Part shown: positions 8,168-17,668 of the stretch, in pieces
How the letters are laid out: each line of letters opens with the position of its first letter
Numbering within the stretch: position 1 is the stretch's first letter
Position numbers and translations under genes: made by a program
Assembly: GCF_900143065.1 (NCBI RefSeq)
Contig: NZ_FRCX01000004.1
Span: forward strand, 372,001-436,000
Length of the DNA: 64,000 nucleotides
From: Duganella sacchari
Lineage (GTDB): Bacteria > Pseudomonadota > Gammaproteobacteria > Burkholderiales > Burkholderiaceae_D
Direction of reading: 5' to 3'
The notes under the pieces: model-generated
The model's database searches: none
The model's input: only the letters and a program-made list of their open reading frames with translations
What the model was told of the DNA's origin: nothing

Positions 8168-10012
8168 TTGGAACAATTATTACCGTATTACGAACGGGAG
8201 CTGGGATTCCTGCGCCGCTACTCGCGCGAATTCGCTGAACGCTACCCGAAAATCGCCGGCCGTCTGCTGATCGCCGGCGAGGTGTGCGAGGACCCGCACA
8301 TCGAACGCATGATCGAGTCGTTCGCGCTGCTGAATTCCCGCATCGCCAAGCGGCTCGATGACGACTACCCCGAATTTACCGAAGCACTGTTTGAAGTGCT
8401 GTACCCGCACTATCTGCGGCCGTTTCCATCGTGCTCGATCGCGCGCATGGACTTCAGCGGCGCGGCGGCGCAGCTGACCACCGCCAGCGAGATCCCGCGC
8501 GGCACGCAGCTGACCACGCGCCCGGTGCGCGGCGCCGCCTGTACCTTCCGTACCGCTTACCCGGTGACGGTCGCACCGCTGGCGCTGAGCGCCGCACAGT
8601 TCGACGCCATCATCGCCGCACCGGAAGCGCTGCGCCCACCGCAGAACGCCACGTCCAGCATCAGCCTGACCCTGTCGGTGACGGCGGAGCAAGTAACGCT
8701 GGGCCAACTGGGCTTGGGCAAGCTGCGCGTATTTATCGACGGCGAACCGTCGTTCTGCGCCGCGTTGCGCGATGCGCTATTCACGCGTGCGGTCGCCGCC
8801 TATGTGGAAGCGGATGGCAATGGCCGCTGGACGCCGCTGCACAAAATTCCCGTCACGCCGGCCGGCTTTGCCGAGGAAGAAGCGCTGATTGATTTTTCAG
8901 CACGCTCGCACACCGCTTACCGTCTGCTGACCGAGTACTTCTGCTTCCCGGAGAAGTTCAATTTCTTCGACATCGACCTGCATGCGCTGAGCGGCGTGGT
9001 GCCGGCGGGCTGCAAGTCGGTGACGCTGCACCTGGCCTTGTCCGGCATGCGTACCGACTCCAACCTGGCGCGCATGCTGGCGACCCTGAGCACCAATAAC
9101 GTGCTGCTGGGCTGCACGCCGGTGGTCAACCTGTTCCGCCAGCGCGGCGAACCTATCCGCCTGACGCATGCATCGGCCAGCTATCCCGTGCTGGCCGATG
9201 CGCGCCGCGCCTTCGCCTACGAGGTGCAGGCCATCGAGTCGGTCAAGCTGGTGCGCCAGACGCCGCAAGGCGAATCAGTGCAGGAGTTCCGTCCGTTCTA
9301 CTCGCTGCGCCATGGCCAGACGCCGGACAAGAACGGCCACTACTGGGTTGCGCGCCGCGATGAGGACATCGCTGAAAAGAGCCCCGGCTACGAAACGCAC
9401 ATCTCGATTGTCGATATCGACTTCGATCCGGCCGAGGTAGAAACCGATACCCTGAGTCTGGAACTGAGCTGCACCAACCGCGATCTGCCCGCAGCGCTGA
9501 GCTACGGCATGCGCGGCGGCGACCTGTTCCTGGAGGGCGGCTCCAGCGTGCGCGCGATCAGCTTCCTGCGCAAGCCGACACCATCGTACCGTTTTGAACG
9601 CGGCCGCGGTGCACACTGGCGTCTGATCTCGCATCTGTCGCTGAACCACCTGTCGCTGACGGGCGGCGGCCTGGACGCCTTCCGCGAGATGCTGACGCTG
9701 TATGACCTGCCACGTTCGCCGTCGTCGCAGCGCCAGATCGGCGGCATCGTCGCGGTAGCGCACAAGGCCGCCAATACCTGGCTGCCGGGGAATCCGTTCG
9801 CCTGTCTGGTGCGCGGTATTGAAGTAACGCTGACGGTGGATGAAGAAGCCTTTGTCGGTAGCGGCATCCACGCTTTCGCGCAGATTGTCGAACGCTTCCT
9901 CGGCCTGTACGTACACGCCAACAGCTTCACGCAGCTGGTCATCAAATCGAATAAAAACGGAGAGGAACTGCTGCGATGCTTGCCCCGAAGCGGCGATTTG
10001 AGCCTGCTGTAA
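8168..10012 (+). CDS. tssF: TssF (VasA), baseplate wedge protein
   Basis: Largest baseplate wedge subunit, 614 aa, forming a TssF2-TssG complex with TssE. The N-terminus LLPYYERELGFLRRYSREFAERYPKIA is diagnostic. The start is a TTG at 8168, two bases after the tssE stop; no ATG lies near enough to preserve the conserved N-terminus, so expression probably depends on coupling to tssE. The 3' end overlaps tssG by 37 bases. Confidence 0.96.
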   Translation: MEQLLPYYERELGFLRRYSREFAERYPKIAGRLLIAGEVCEDPHIERMIESFALLNSRIAKRLDDDYPEFTEALFEVLYPHYLRPFPSCSIARMDFSGAAAQLTTASEIPRGTQLTTRPVRGAACTFRTAYPVTVAPLALSAAQFDAIIAAPEALRPPQNATSSISLTLSVTAEQVTLGQLGLGKLRVFIDGEPSFCAALRDALFTRAVAAYVEADGNGRWTPLHKIPVTPAGFAEEEALIDFSARSHTAYRLLTEYFCFPEKFNFFDIDLHALSGVVPAGCKSVTLHLALSGMRTDSNLARMLATLSTNNVLLGCTPVVNLFRQRGEPIRLTHASASYPVLADARRAFAYEVQAIESVKLVRQTPQGESVQEFRPFYSLRHGQTPDKNGHYWVARRDEDIAEKSPGYETHISIVDIDFDPAEVETDTLSLELSCTNRDLPAALSYGMRGGDLFLEGGSSVRAISFLRKPTPSYRFERGRGAHWRLISHLSLNHLSLTGGGLDAFREMLTLYDLPRSPSSQRQIGGIVAVAHKAANTWLPGNPFACLVRGIEVTLTVDEEAFVGSGIHAFAQIVERFLGLYVHANSFTQLVIKSNKNGEELLRCLPRSGDLSLL

Positions 10013-11064
10013 TCGAGCGGCTGTTCGCGCAGCCGCATCGTTTCGAATACTTCCAGGCGGTACGCATGCTGGAGCTGTGGCTCAAGAAGCACGGCGCGCC
10101 GCAGGATGGCGCGGTCGCGAACTTCCTGCGCTTCCAGAACTCGACTTCGCTGGCGTTCCCCGCCAGCCAGCTGGAGGCCCTGCAGCCGGAACCGCGCAAT
10201 ATCGCCACCAATGCGTCCAGCCTGAGCGAAGCACTGCAAACGGCGCAGCTGCGCTATATCCGCATCACGCCCGCGTTCATGGGTTTTTTGGGCAGCAACG
10301 GCACGCTCCCTGCGCATTACACCGAACGCATTGCGGCGCACATGCTGTACCAGAAGGACGATGCGCCGCGCGCGTTTCTGGATACCTTTTCCAACCGCGC
10401 GCTGGCCCTGTTTTACGAGGCGTGGCGCAAATACCGCCTGGAGCTGAAATACCAGATCGACGGCAAGGATGGCTTTCTGCCGCTGCTGCTGTCGCTGGCC
10501 GGCATGCACAATCCGTCGCTGCGGCGCCGACTGTCGGATAGCGGTGATGGCGTGCTGGATGAATCGGTGGCGTACTTTGCCACCGCCATGCGGCAGCGTC
10601 CGGCGTCGGCAGTGCAGATTGCGCGTGTGTTGTCGGAATATTTCAATCAGCCAGTGCGCGCCGAGCAGTTTATCGGTTGCTGGTACACGGTGCCGGATAC
10701 CCAGCAGACCATGCTGGGCATGGCCAACGCGGTGCTCGGTGGCGGCGCGATGGCCGGTGAACGTGTATGGCAGCGCGACCTGCGCGTGCGGCTGGTGATA
10801 GGCCCGCTGGACCGGAAAGGCTACGAATCCTTTCTGCCCGGCGGTATCGCAGCGAAAGCGCTGGAGAGCATGCTGACCATGTTCACCGGCGTAACGCTGG
10901 AGTATGAAGTGCAGCTGGTATTGCGCGCCGAAGACGTGCAGGGTGCCCGGCTGGAACAACCGCGTCATGGCGGACGTTTGGGCTGGGATAGTTTCCTGGT
11001 CACCGAGACGCAGCAGCAGGACCGCAGCGACGTGCGCTACGAGATCCACGCAATGACATCATAA
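9976..11064 (+). CDS. tssG: TssG (VasB), baseplate wedge protein
   Basis: Partner of TssF in the baseplate wedge; 362 aa. Recognised by AQPHRFEYFQAVRMLELW, FLGSNGTLPAHYTERIA and the C-terminal segment with FTGVTLEYEVQLVL. The gene starts inside tssF (37-bp overlap) and ends 12 bases before tssH. Confidence 0.95.
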   Translation: MLAPKRRFEPAVIERLFAQPHRFEYFQAVRMLELWLKKHGAPQDGAVANFLRFQNSTSLAFPASQLEALQPEPRNIATNASSLSEALQTAQLRYIRITPAFMGFLGSNGTLPAHYTERIAAHMLYQKDDAPRAFLDTFSNRALALFYEAWRKYRLELKYQIDGKDGFLPLLLSLAGMHNPSLRRRLSDSGDGVLDESVAYFATAMRQRPASAVQIARVLSEYFNQPVRAEQFIGCWYTVPDTQQTMLGMANAVLGGGAMAGERVWQRDLRVRLVIGPLDRKGYESFLPGGIAAKALESMLTMFTGVTLEYEVQLVLRAEDVQGARLEQPRHGGRLGWDSFLVTETQQQDRSDVRYEIHAMTS

Positions 11065-11076
11065 AAGGATAAGAAC

Positions 11077-13731
11077 ATGAGCATCAATCTGAAAACGCTG
11101 ATCGGCAAGTTGAACGACACCAGCCGCGCCGCTGCCACGCGTGCCGCCAGCCTGTGCGTGTCGCTAGGCCAGTACGAGGTCGATATCGAACACCTGTTCC
11201 TGGCATTGCTGGAGCAGCCCAAGAGCGACGTGGTGCTGATCGCCCGCCAGAACGATATCAGCGTGAACCAGCTGGAAGCCGATCTGCGCGCGGAAGTAGG
11301 GCGCTTCAAGAACGGCAATACGCGCACGCCGGTGTTCTCGGCCCGTCTGCCCAAACTGTTTGAAAACGCCTGGCTGATCGCCTCGCTGGATTTACAGGAC
11401 AACACGCAGGTGCAGATCCGCAGCGGCCATCTGCTGCAGGCGCTGCTGACGGATACGGAGCTGGGCCAGCTGGCTGCGCGCAGCTCCAAGCTGTTCGCCC
11501 GCTTCGACCTGGAACAGATCAAGCACAATCTGGACAAGCTGACGGCTGGTTCGGAAGAGACGCCTTTGTCGCAGCCCGCTGGCGCCGACGATAGCGGCGA
11601 CCCGGTCGGCGAACTGCAGGCGCGCGCCGCCACCAAGACGCCAGCGCTGGACCAGTTCACCACCAACCTCACGCAGCGCGCGCGCGATGGCAAGGTCGAT
11701 CCGGTGATTGGCCGCGACGTGGAAATCCGCCAGGCCATCGACATCCTGATGCGTCGCCGCCAGAACAATCCCATCCTGACCGGCGAAGCTGGCGTCGGCA
11801 AGACCGCCGTGGTGGAAGGCCTGGCGCTGCGCATCGCGCAGGACGACGTACCGGACGTGCTGAAAGGCGTGGAGATCCACACGCTGGACATGGGCCTGTT
11901 GCAAGCTGGCGCCAGCGTCAAGGGCGAATTTGAAAACCGCCTGAAAAACGTCATCGACGAAGTCAAGAAAAGCCCGCATGCCATCATCCTGTTCATCGAC
12001 GAAGCGCACACGATGATCGGCGCCGGCGGCCAGGCCGGCCAGAACGACGCGGCCAACCTGCTGAAGCCAGCGCTGGCGCGCGGCGAGCTGCGTACCATTG
12101 CCGCCACCACCTGGGGCGAGTACAAGAAGTATTTTGAGAAGGATGCTGCGTTGGCGCGCCGCTTCCAGGTCGTCAAGGTTGAAGAACCGAGCGAAGAACT
12201 GGCCTGCGCCATGTTGCGCGGCATGGCGCCGCTGATGGAAAAACACTTCGGCGTGCGCGTGTACGACGAGGCGATCACCGAGGCGGTACGCCTGTCGCAC
12301 CGCTACATCATGGGCCGCCAGTTGCCTGACAAGGCCATCAGCGTGCTGGATACCGCATGCGCCAAAGTGGCGCTGGGCCAGAACGCGACGCCGGCGCACA
12401 TTGAATCGCTCGCGCGCCAGATTGAACGCATCGACGCGGAAGTCACAGCGCTGGAGCGTGAACAGGCCGAAGGCGGGGCATCGCGCGTGGTGCGTCTGCA
12501 AGAGCTGGGCGATGCCCGCACGGCGGCGGATGAGCAGCACAAAACGCTGTCCGAACGCTGGGAGAAGGAAAAAGCACTGACGGCGGAAATCATCGCGGCC
12601 CGCTCTGCGGCTGCGGCGCCCGCAGTGGAAGGACAGGGCAGCCAGACCCGCGACATCCAGGCCATGCTGACCGAGCTGCGTACCCTGCAAGGCGAAACGC
12701 CGATGGTACCGGTGCAGGTGGATGGTCATGTGGTGGCTGAAATCGTCGCCGGCTGGACTGGTATCCCGCTGGGTAAAATGGTCTCGGACGAAATCAAGAC
12801 GGTGCTGCGCCTGAAAGACATGCTGGAACAGCGCGTGCTCGGCCAGACCCACGCAATCGAAGCCGTGGCGCAGCGTGTGCGTACCTCGCGCGCCAATCTG
12901 GACGATCCGAACAAACCGAAAGGCGTGTTCCTGTTTGTCGGTCCGTCAGGCGTCGGCAAGACCGAAACCGCGCTGGCGCTGGCGGACGTGCTGTATGGCG
13001 GCGAGCGCAAACTCATCACCATCAACATGAGCGAGTATCAGGAAGCGCACAGCGTCTCTGGCCTGAAAGGTTCGCCACCGGGCTATGTTGGCTACGGTGA
13101 AGGCGGCGTACTGACCGAAGCCGTACGCCGCAACCCTTACAGCGTGGTGCTGCTGGATGAGGTGGAGAAAGCCCACCCGGATGTGATGGAGCTGTTCTTC
13201 CAGGTGTTTGACAAAGGCGTGATGGACGATGCGGAAGGCCGCGAGATCGACTTCAAGAACACCATCATCATCCTGACTTCGAATGTGGCATCGAGTGCGC
13301 TGATGCAGGCTTGCCTGAACAAGACGCCGGAGGAACTGCCAACGGTGGAAGCGCTGGAAGAACTGGTGCGTCCGCAGTTGATGAAGCAGTTCAAGCCAGC
13401 TTTCCTGGGCCGCCTGAAAGTGATTCCGTTCTATCCGATTCCGGATGATGTGCTGGTCGAGATCATCAAGCTCAAACTCGGCAAGATCGCGCGCCGCATT
13501 GCGATCAACCACAAGGCGGAGTTCAGCTACGACGAGGCGCTGGTGGAAGCTGTGCTGGCGCGCTGCACGGAAGTGGACTCCGGCGCCCGCAACGTCGATA
13601 ACATCCTCAATGGCACGCTGTTGCCGGAGATCGCGGAAGCGGTGCTGGCCCGCATGGCGGAGGGTACGGCGATTGGCAAGATCAAAGTCAGCGCCAGCAA
13701 GGCTGGGCAATTCAAATATACTGTGAAGTAA
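11077..13731 (+). CDS. tssH: TssH (ClpV), sheath-recycling AAA+ ATPase
   Basis: Hexameric unfoldase that disassembles contracted TssBC sheaths. The 884-aa product has an N-terminal Clp repeat domain (residues 1-160), a first AAA+ module with Walker A GEAGVGKT at 236-243 and Walker B LFIDEAHTMIG, a coiled-coil middle domain, and a second AAA+ module with Walker A GPSGVGKT near 622-629. Length and the IEHLFLALLEQ N-domain fit ClpV rather than housekeeping ClpB. It ends the operon; a strong hairpin follows the stop. Confidence 0.96.
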   Translation: MSINLKTLIGKLNDTSRAAATRAASLCVSLGQYEVDIEHLFLALLEQPKSDVVLIARQNDISVNQLEADLRAEVGRFKNGNTRTPVFSARLPKLFENAWLIASLDLQDNTQVQIRSGHLLQALLTDTELGQLAARSSKLFARFDLEQIKHNLDKLTAGSEETPLSQPAGADDSGDPVGELQARAATKTPALDQFTTNLTQRARDGKVDPVIGRDVEIRQAIDILMRRRQNNPILTGEAGVGKTAVVEGLALRIAQDDVPDVLKGVEIHTLDMGLLQAGASVKGEFENRLKNVIDEVKKSPHAIILFIDEAHTMIGAGGQAGQNDAANLLKPALARGELRTIAATTWGEYKKYFEKDAALARRFQVVKVEEPSEELACAMLRGMAPLMEKHFGVRVYDEAITEAVRLSHRYIMGRQLPDKAISVLDTACAKVALGQNATPAHIESLARQIERIDAEVTALEREQAEGGASRVVRLQELGDARTAADEQHKTLSERWEKEKALTAEIIAARSAAAAPAVEGQGSQTRDIQAMLTELRTLQGETPMVPVQVDGHVVAEIVAGWTGIPLGKMVSDEIKTVLRLKDMLEQRVLGQTHAIEAVAQRVRTSRANLDDPNKPKGVFLFVGPSGVGKTETALALADVLYGGERKLITINMSEYQEAHSVSGLKGSPPGYVGYGEGGVLTEAVRRNPYSVVLLDEVEKAHPDVMELFFQVFDKGVMDDAEGREIDFKNTIIILTSNVASSALMQACLNKTPEELPTVEALEELVRPQLMKQFKPAFLGRLKVIPFYPIPDDVLVEIIKLKLGKIARRIAINHKAEFSYDEALVEAVLARCTEVDSGARNVDNILNGTLLPEIAEAVLARMAEGTAIGKIKVSASKAGQFKYTVK

Positions 13732-13734
13732 AGC

Positions 13735-13772
13735 GCCAACCCGGCGGTTCGCGCCGCCGGATTGGCTTTCCT
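13735..13772 (+). terminator. Hairpin terminator after tssH
   Basis: Just after the tssH stop, CCGGCGG and CCGCCGG (13741-13747 and 13754-13760) pair around TTCGCG. The stem is extended by GCCAA/TTGGC across one mismatch and followed by TTTCC. It could stop transcription from both sides, since the next gene converges. Confidence 0.65.
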
Positions 13773-13797
13773 GCAAAATCAGGAGTAAGACTCATGG

Positions 13798-14298
13798 TTA
13801 GTCGATACTCCCTTTGACTTCGGCTATGGTCCGTAGCGCGTCTTCCGGTACTGCCTCACTGCGCCGCCTCATGGTGAATGTTTCGCCGGTTGGTGCATTG
13901 CATGTCAGTGTCTGGCTGGTTACGCTGTAAAGACAGGGAAAGCTGGCTTTTTCCAATTTTGCAGACTGCACGCCGTTAGGCAAGAACGGCTTCACCAGCA
14001 GTCCATCACTTGTCACATTTGCCCGGACCGGAAATCCTATGATTGCCCGTGGGCCGGGCTTTCCATCATCGCTGCCGTCTGCACGCTGCGCTGGCGTCGT
14101 TGAACCGGCAAGCAATCCGAAACCATCTGCAAGCAAGTACATCTCGGTTTGCTTGTCTGAGCCGTCGTACAGCGATTTTCCGGTACCCCAGGTGCCTGTT
14201 AAATTTGCTGGCAACGGATCTGCCGCATGTGCGGAGAAATGTAAACAGCCGCATACCACTAGAACCTGCGCACGTTTCAGGCAGATGATGGAGAACAT
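13798..14298 (-). CDS. Small exported protein of unknown function
   Basis: 166-aa product with an N-terminal hydrophobic segment ending in HFSAHA, a plausible Sec signal peptide cut near residue 24. The mature part begins with a lipocalin-like LTGTWG motif and carries a few cysteines (FPCLYSVTSQTLTCNAP). No family is recognised. It is the last gene of the minus-strand run, 5 bases after the GNAT gene stop, and probably co-transcribed with it and the phosphatase-fold gene. A T6SS role is not indicated. Confidence 0.7.
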   Translation of the reverse strand: MFSIICLKRAQVLVVCGCLHFSAHAADPLPANLTGTWGTGKSLYDGSDKQTEMYLLADGFGLLAGSTTPAQRADGSDDGKPGPRAIIGFPVRANVTSDGLLVKPFLPNGVQSAKLEKASFPCLYSVTSQTLTCNAPTGETFTMRRRSEAVPEDALRTIAEVKGSID

Positions 14299-14303
14299 GG
14301 AAA

Positions 14304-14942
14304 TTAAGCCTCAGGTAGCACAGCTGTCGACCAGGGAGCGATGACTTGCCAGCCGAGGCGGGTGTAGAGCGCCCGGCCATCTTCCGTTGCCACCAGCAGC
14401 CTTTCGCTGGCGCCTGCCTTGGCGGCGATAGTGTCCAGTGCCTGCATGACTACCGATCCCAGGCCGCGCCGGCGATGGGATTCGGCAGTTTCGATCTGGT
14501 CAAAGACGGCGCAGCCCTGATGCAGCGTCATGCGGCCGGACGCCGCCTGTTCCTGGCTTTCGTGCATGACGCGTACCAGATGACCGTTGGGCTGCGCATC
14601 GACCACGACCTGGTAGCCGGAGGGCGTCGCCGTCCGGTGTGGTGGCTCGGATGGACCCAGCATCAGATAGCCAGGGGCCTCCACATGCCAGCGTGCCGGC
14701 AAGGCCTGGCGTAAGATGTCCGGTTCGACGGCCGCCTTGAGGAAAATGAAGGGCTCGTGTATGCGGTCGGCACATGCCTGCAGGGCTGGGCCGGCATCGG
14801 CAAACACATAGCGTCGCAACTGCGTCGGCAAGCCGACTTCCACGACCAGGCCACCTTCACAAGGCTGCGGCATCGGCACGCCGCGGGATAAAGTCCAGCC
14901 GATCAGCCAGCGTTCGGCAGTTGCAGGGTCTATCGTTTTCAA
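14304..14942 (-). CDS. GNAT-family N-acetyltransferase
   Basis: 212-aa acetyltransferase of unknown substrate. The C-terminal half carries the acetyl-CoA loop (ETAESHRRRGLGSVVMQAL, with R-x-x-G-x-G) and the LYTRLGW ending of the fold. The N-terminal 110 residues are a less conserved lead domain. The start is a TTG with GGAG 9 bases upstream; the next in-frame Met is 23 residues in and would trim the lead domain. It lies between the exported phosphatase-fold gene and the small exported protein. Confidence 0.82.
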   Translation of the reverse strand: MKTIDPATAERWLIGWTLSRGVPMPQPCEGGLVVEVGLPTQLRRYVFADAGPALQACADRIHEPFIFLKAAVEPDILRQALPARWHVEAPGYLMLGPSEPPHRTATPSGYQVVVDAQPNGHLVRVMHESQEQAASGRMTLHQGCAVFDQIETAESHRRRGLGSVVMQALDTIAAKAGASERLLVATEDGRALYTRLGWQVIAPWSTAVLPEA

Positions 14943-14960
14943 GCCAGGTTCTCCATCAGC

Positions 14961-15791
14961 TTATTTGGCCAGGCGGAGGCGGGTGACGACCGGGAAGTGG
15001 TCGGACGGATAGCGTGCCTCCACCGAGTCGGTGAGCACCGCATAGCGCAGTACCTGCCACTGCGGGCTCAGAAAAATGTAGTCGATGCGTTCCCGGGCCG
15101 GCTTGGCGACATCGAAGTCGTTGAAGGTGGCGGCGGGGCCGTAAGGCGGCGTCAGGCTGATCGACTTCGCATCGCGCAGTGCGGCGTTCACGGTGGCGAA
15201 GGCTGTGCTGTCCGGTGTGCTGTTAAAGTCGCCCATCACGATCAGCGGCAGTGAACCTGCCAGAGCACGGCCGCGCTGGACCAGCAACTGCGCCGACTCG
15301 CGCCGTGCGATTTCGCCTTCATGATCGAAGTGTGCATTCAGTACCACGAACACTTGGCCACTGGGTTTATCGCGCAGCCGTGCCCAGGTTGCGATGCGCT
15401 TGCAGCAGCGGGCGTCCCAGCCCATGGACGGCTTGTCCGGCGTGGCGCTGAGCCAGAAGTCACCGTGGTCTTCCAGCGCAAGGCGCGCGCTGCGATAGAA
15501 GATGGCGGAATGCTCGCCGGCGTCCTTGCCGTCGTCGCGGCCGACGCCGACGCGGGCGTAATCGCCCAGCGCATCCAGATCCTTGAGCTGATTTTCCAGG
15601 CCTTCCTGCGTGCCCCAGAGGTCGAAGTCATGGTAGCGCACCAATGCGCGCATGGCGTCACGGCGCGCCGGCCAGACGTTCTTGCCGTCGTTGGGATTGT
15701 CGTAGCGGAGGTTGTAGGTGGCGACGTTCAGGTCAACCTGAGCGAAAGCGAACGGTGCGAACAGCAGAAGCAGCAGGGCGAAGCGGCGCAT
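14961..15791 (-). CDS. Exported endonuclease/exonuclease/phosphatase-family protein
   Basis: 276-aa secreted or periplasmic protein of the DNase I-like fold. ATG 15791 is chosen because GGGAG precedes it and the product opens with a clean signal peptide (MRRFALLLLLFAPFAFA). Catalytic motifs of the fold are visible: ATYNLRYDN, GTQEG (metal-binding Glu), NAHFDHEG (His/Asp), MGDFNSTP and the C-terminal SDHFPV. The substrate (nucleic acid, phosphodiester or inositol phosphate) cannot be told from sequence. The Sec signal argues against it being T6SS cargo. Confidence 0.88.
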   Translation of the reverse strand: MRRFALLLLLFAPFAFAQVDLNVATYNLRYDNPNDGKNVWPARRDAMRALVRYHDFDLWGTQEGLENQLKDLDALGDYARVGVGRDDGKDAGEHSAIFYRSARLALEDHGDFWLSATPDKPSMGWDARCCKRIATWARLRDKPSGQVFVVLNAHFDHEGEIARRESAQLLVQRGRALAGSLPLIVMGDFNSTPDSTAFATVNAALRDAKSISLTPPYGPAATFNDFDVAKPARERIDYIFLSPQWQVLRYAVLTDSVEARYPSDHFPVVTRLRLAK

Positions 15792-15835
15792 AGGACTCCC
15801 GTCGAAAGTGAACGTCGATTCTATCAAAATAGCGG

Positions 15836-16591
15836 CTACGCGTCTTTTGCGCCCAGCAGAATGTCAAGCATGCGTTTGGGGTTGACCACGAAGTCGTGCA
15901 TCACCTGAAAATGCTCGGTGTCTTCGTAGCGAATCCGCTGGATGCCGGTGTCCGAGCATTGGTAGACGTAGGCGTCTGGATAGGCCATCAGGATCGGCGA
16001 ATGGGTACTGATGACGAACTGCGAATCATCGTTTGCCAGTTCGTGGATGCGGCTGAGGAGCGCGAGCTGGCGCTGGGGCGAGAGTGCTGCTTCCGGTTCG
16101 TCCAGGATGTAGAAACCTTTGCCGCCGAAACGGTGCATCACGAGCGACCAGAAGGACTCGCCGTGCGATTGCTCATGCAGGGATTTTTTGCCGTAGGAGT
16201 TGATGATCGACGGCCCGCCTGGCCCTTTGTCCAACTCCTCGATTTCTGTCGCGAGGTTGAAGAAGCTTTCCGCGCGCAGGAAGAACCCATCCCTCGGACG
16301 CCGGATGCCTTTGGATAGCCGGATGTACTGGTGCAGCGTTGAATGGGACGCACGCGTGTTGAAGCCAAAATTTTTGCTTCCGCCCTCCGGATTGAAGCCG
16401 AACGATACCGCGATTGCTTCCAGTAGCGTCGATTTCCCCGAGCCGTTTTCGCCGACAACAAACGTGACTTTGGGATGAAGCTCAAGGACGTCAAGATGGC
16501 GCACCGTCGGCAGGCAAAACGGATAGCGGTCAAAGCTTTCGATGTCGTCGGCTCTCAGGCGTACTTGCGAAACGTATTGTTTGGAGATCAT
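15836..16591 (-). CDS. Stand-alone ABC/SMC-type AAA ATPase, coupled to tssA
   Basis: 251-aa ATPase of the small 'predicted ATPase' type. Walker A GENGSGKST is at 47-55, a signature-like SHGES near 142-146, Walker B LDEPEAAL at 163-170 and an H-loop STHSP at 195-199. There is no nuclease or coiled-coil extension. Its ATG overlaps the tssA stop (ATGA), so it is translationally coupled to a core T6SS gene. Such ATPases are common and of unknown function; a T6SS role is suggested only by this coupling. Confidence 0.88.
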   Translation of the reverse strand: MISKQYVSQVRLRADDIESFDRYPFCLPTVRHLDVLELHPKVTFVVGENGSGKSTLLEAIAVSFGFNPEGGSKNFGFNTRASHSTLHQYIRLSKGIRRPRDGFFLRAESFFNLATEIEELDKGPGGPSIINSYGKKSLHEQSHGESFWSLVMHRFGGKGFYILDEPEAALSPQRQLALLSRIHELANDDSQFVISTHSPILMAYPDAYVYQCSDTGIQRIRYEDTEHFQVMHDFVVNPKRMLDILLGAKDA

Positions 16592-17646
16592 GCATCGGAT
16601 TGTACGCCCAACAGCTCCTCGATGTGGGCAAGTGATGCCTGGTCTTTTACCACGGAGCGCAGCCAGGTGTGCAGATCCTGTTCAGCTGCCGCTGCGGCCT
16701 TGTCGGCAAAGTAGGAGGCAGGACTATGCGGCTCGCTGCGACGGAAAAAGTCCGCCACCGCGCGCAACTGTGCCACCGCCTGCGCGCGATTGCTGATGAC
16801 GCCAGGGCGCGCCGGCGGCATCGGCGCAGTGTTTGCAGCGCCGGCGTCGGCGCCGATACCGGTCGACAAACCGGATTCCTCCGCTTCACCCGGCTCGCTG
16901 GCGCCAGTAGCACCGCCAGCTGCAGTCGCCAGGGCAGGTACGGCGCGCAGCATGGCCTTGACTGCGTCGCGCGCGGCGGCGAAGCCTGGAGCATCGTTGC
17001 CGAGACGTGCGTCAGCCACGCGCTCCAGCTGCTCCAGCGCTTCAATGCAGAACTGCGCATCGGCACGGAAATTGGCGGAGAACTGTGCCGAGTTATTGCG
17101 CTTGGCGGTTTCGATATCAGCCAGGCGCGGTGTGCGGCTTTGCTGTGCTTCATCGCCGCTGGTGGCGCGCTTGCGGGCTTCTTCGATATCAATGGTGGAG
17201 TAATCGCCATTTTCGGTCAGGCCGATTTCGCGCACCAGCCCTGGAGTGCGCGACAAGATCCAGCTCAGGTTACCAATGCGCTGTTCGTTGTCGCCATCCT
17301 CCGCGCTCGGATACAGGCCCTGGTCCCAATACTGGTCGCACAGGCCGGCCAGCAGCTGAAAGCCTTCGCCGAGACCGCGCAGCTGGTGCACGCGTGCGCC
17401 AGCTTCGGTCAGCCAGACGGCCAGCCGCAAGTCCTTGCTGGATTTCTGCAGCAGATGGGCGCAGCGGTCAACCACGAATGGCCAGTCGGCTTCTTTCAAC
17501 TCGGTCACCCATTCGCCCTGGTCGAGCGAAGGGTCGTCAAACTTGCGGGCCTGGGCAATGGCGTCCAGCTCAGACGAAAACGACAGGTCGGCGCCGGCCG
17601 GCTGGCTGTCGCTGATGGGTTGCAGCAGTTCTTGTGCGGAATACAT
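16588..17646 (-). CDS. tssA: TssA, T6SS sheath-priming/cap protein (ImpA type)
   Basis: 352-aa TssA, which primes and coordinates tail-tube/sheath assembly. ImpA_N domain at the N-terminus (LLQPISDSQPAGADLSFSSELDAIAQAR) and a C-terminal region with RAQAVAQLRAVADFFRRSEPHSP and HTWLRSVV, resembling the TssA1/ImpA class. The ATG at 17646 follows GAAAGAGGAC; an upstream extension in frame has no family similarity and is rejected. An Ala/Gly/Pro-rich linker spans about residues 225-280. The stop overlaps the next gene's start. Confidence 0.93.
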   Translation of the reverse strand: MYSAQELLQPISDSQPAGADLSFSSELDAIAQARKFDDPSLDQGEWVTELKEADWPFVVDRCAHLLQKSSKDLRLAVWLTEAGARVHQLRGLGEGFQLLAGLCDQYWDQGLYPSAEDGDNEQRIGNLSWILSRTPGLVREIGLTENGDYSTIDIEEARKRATSGDEAQQSRTPRLADIETAKRNNSAQFSANFRADAQFCIEALEQLERVADARLGNDAPGFAAARDAVKAMLRAVPALATAAGGATGASEPGEAEESGLSTGIGADAGAANTAPMPPARPGVISNRAQAVAQLRAVADFFRRSEPHSPASYFADKAAAAAEQDLHTWLRSVVKDQASLAHIEELLGVQSDA

Positions 17647-17668
17647 GGTGTCCTCTTTCGGTCGACGC

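Noticed and set aside
14961..15791. T6SS nuclease effector
   Set aside because: It has a Sec signal peptide, no adaptor, spike or immunity gene beside it, and its motifs are those of general phosphodiesterase/phosphatase-fold proteins.
15836..16591. OLD-family or retron-type defence ATPase
   Set aside because: No TOPRIM or other nuclease domain is fused or encoded next to it; the ATPase stands alone.
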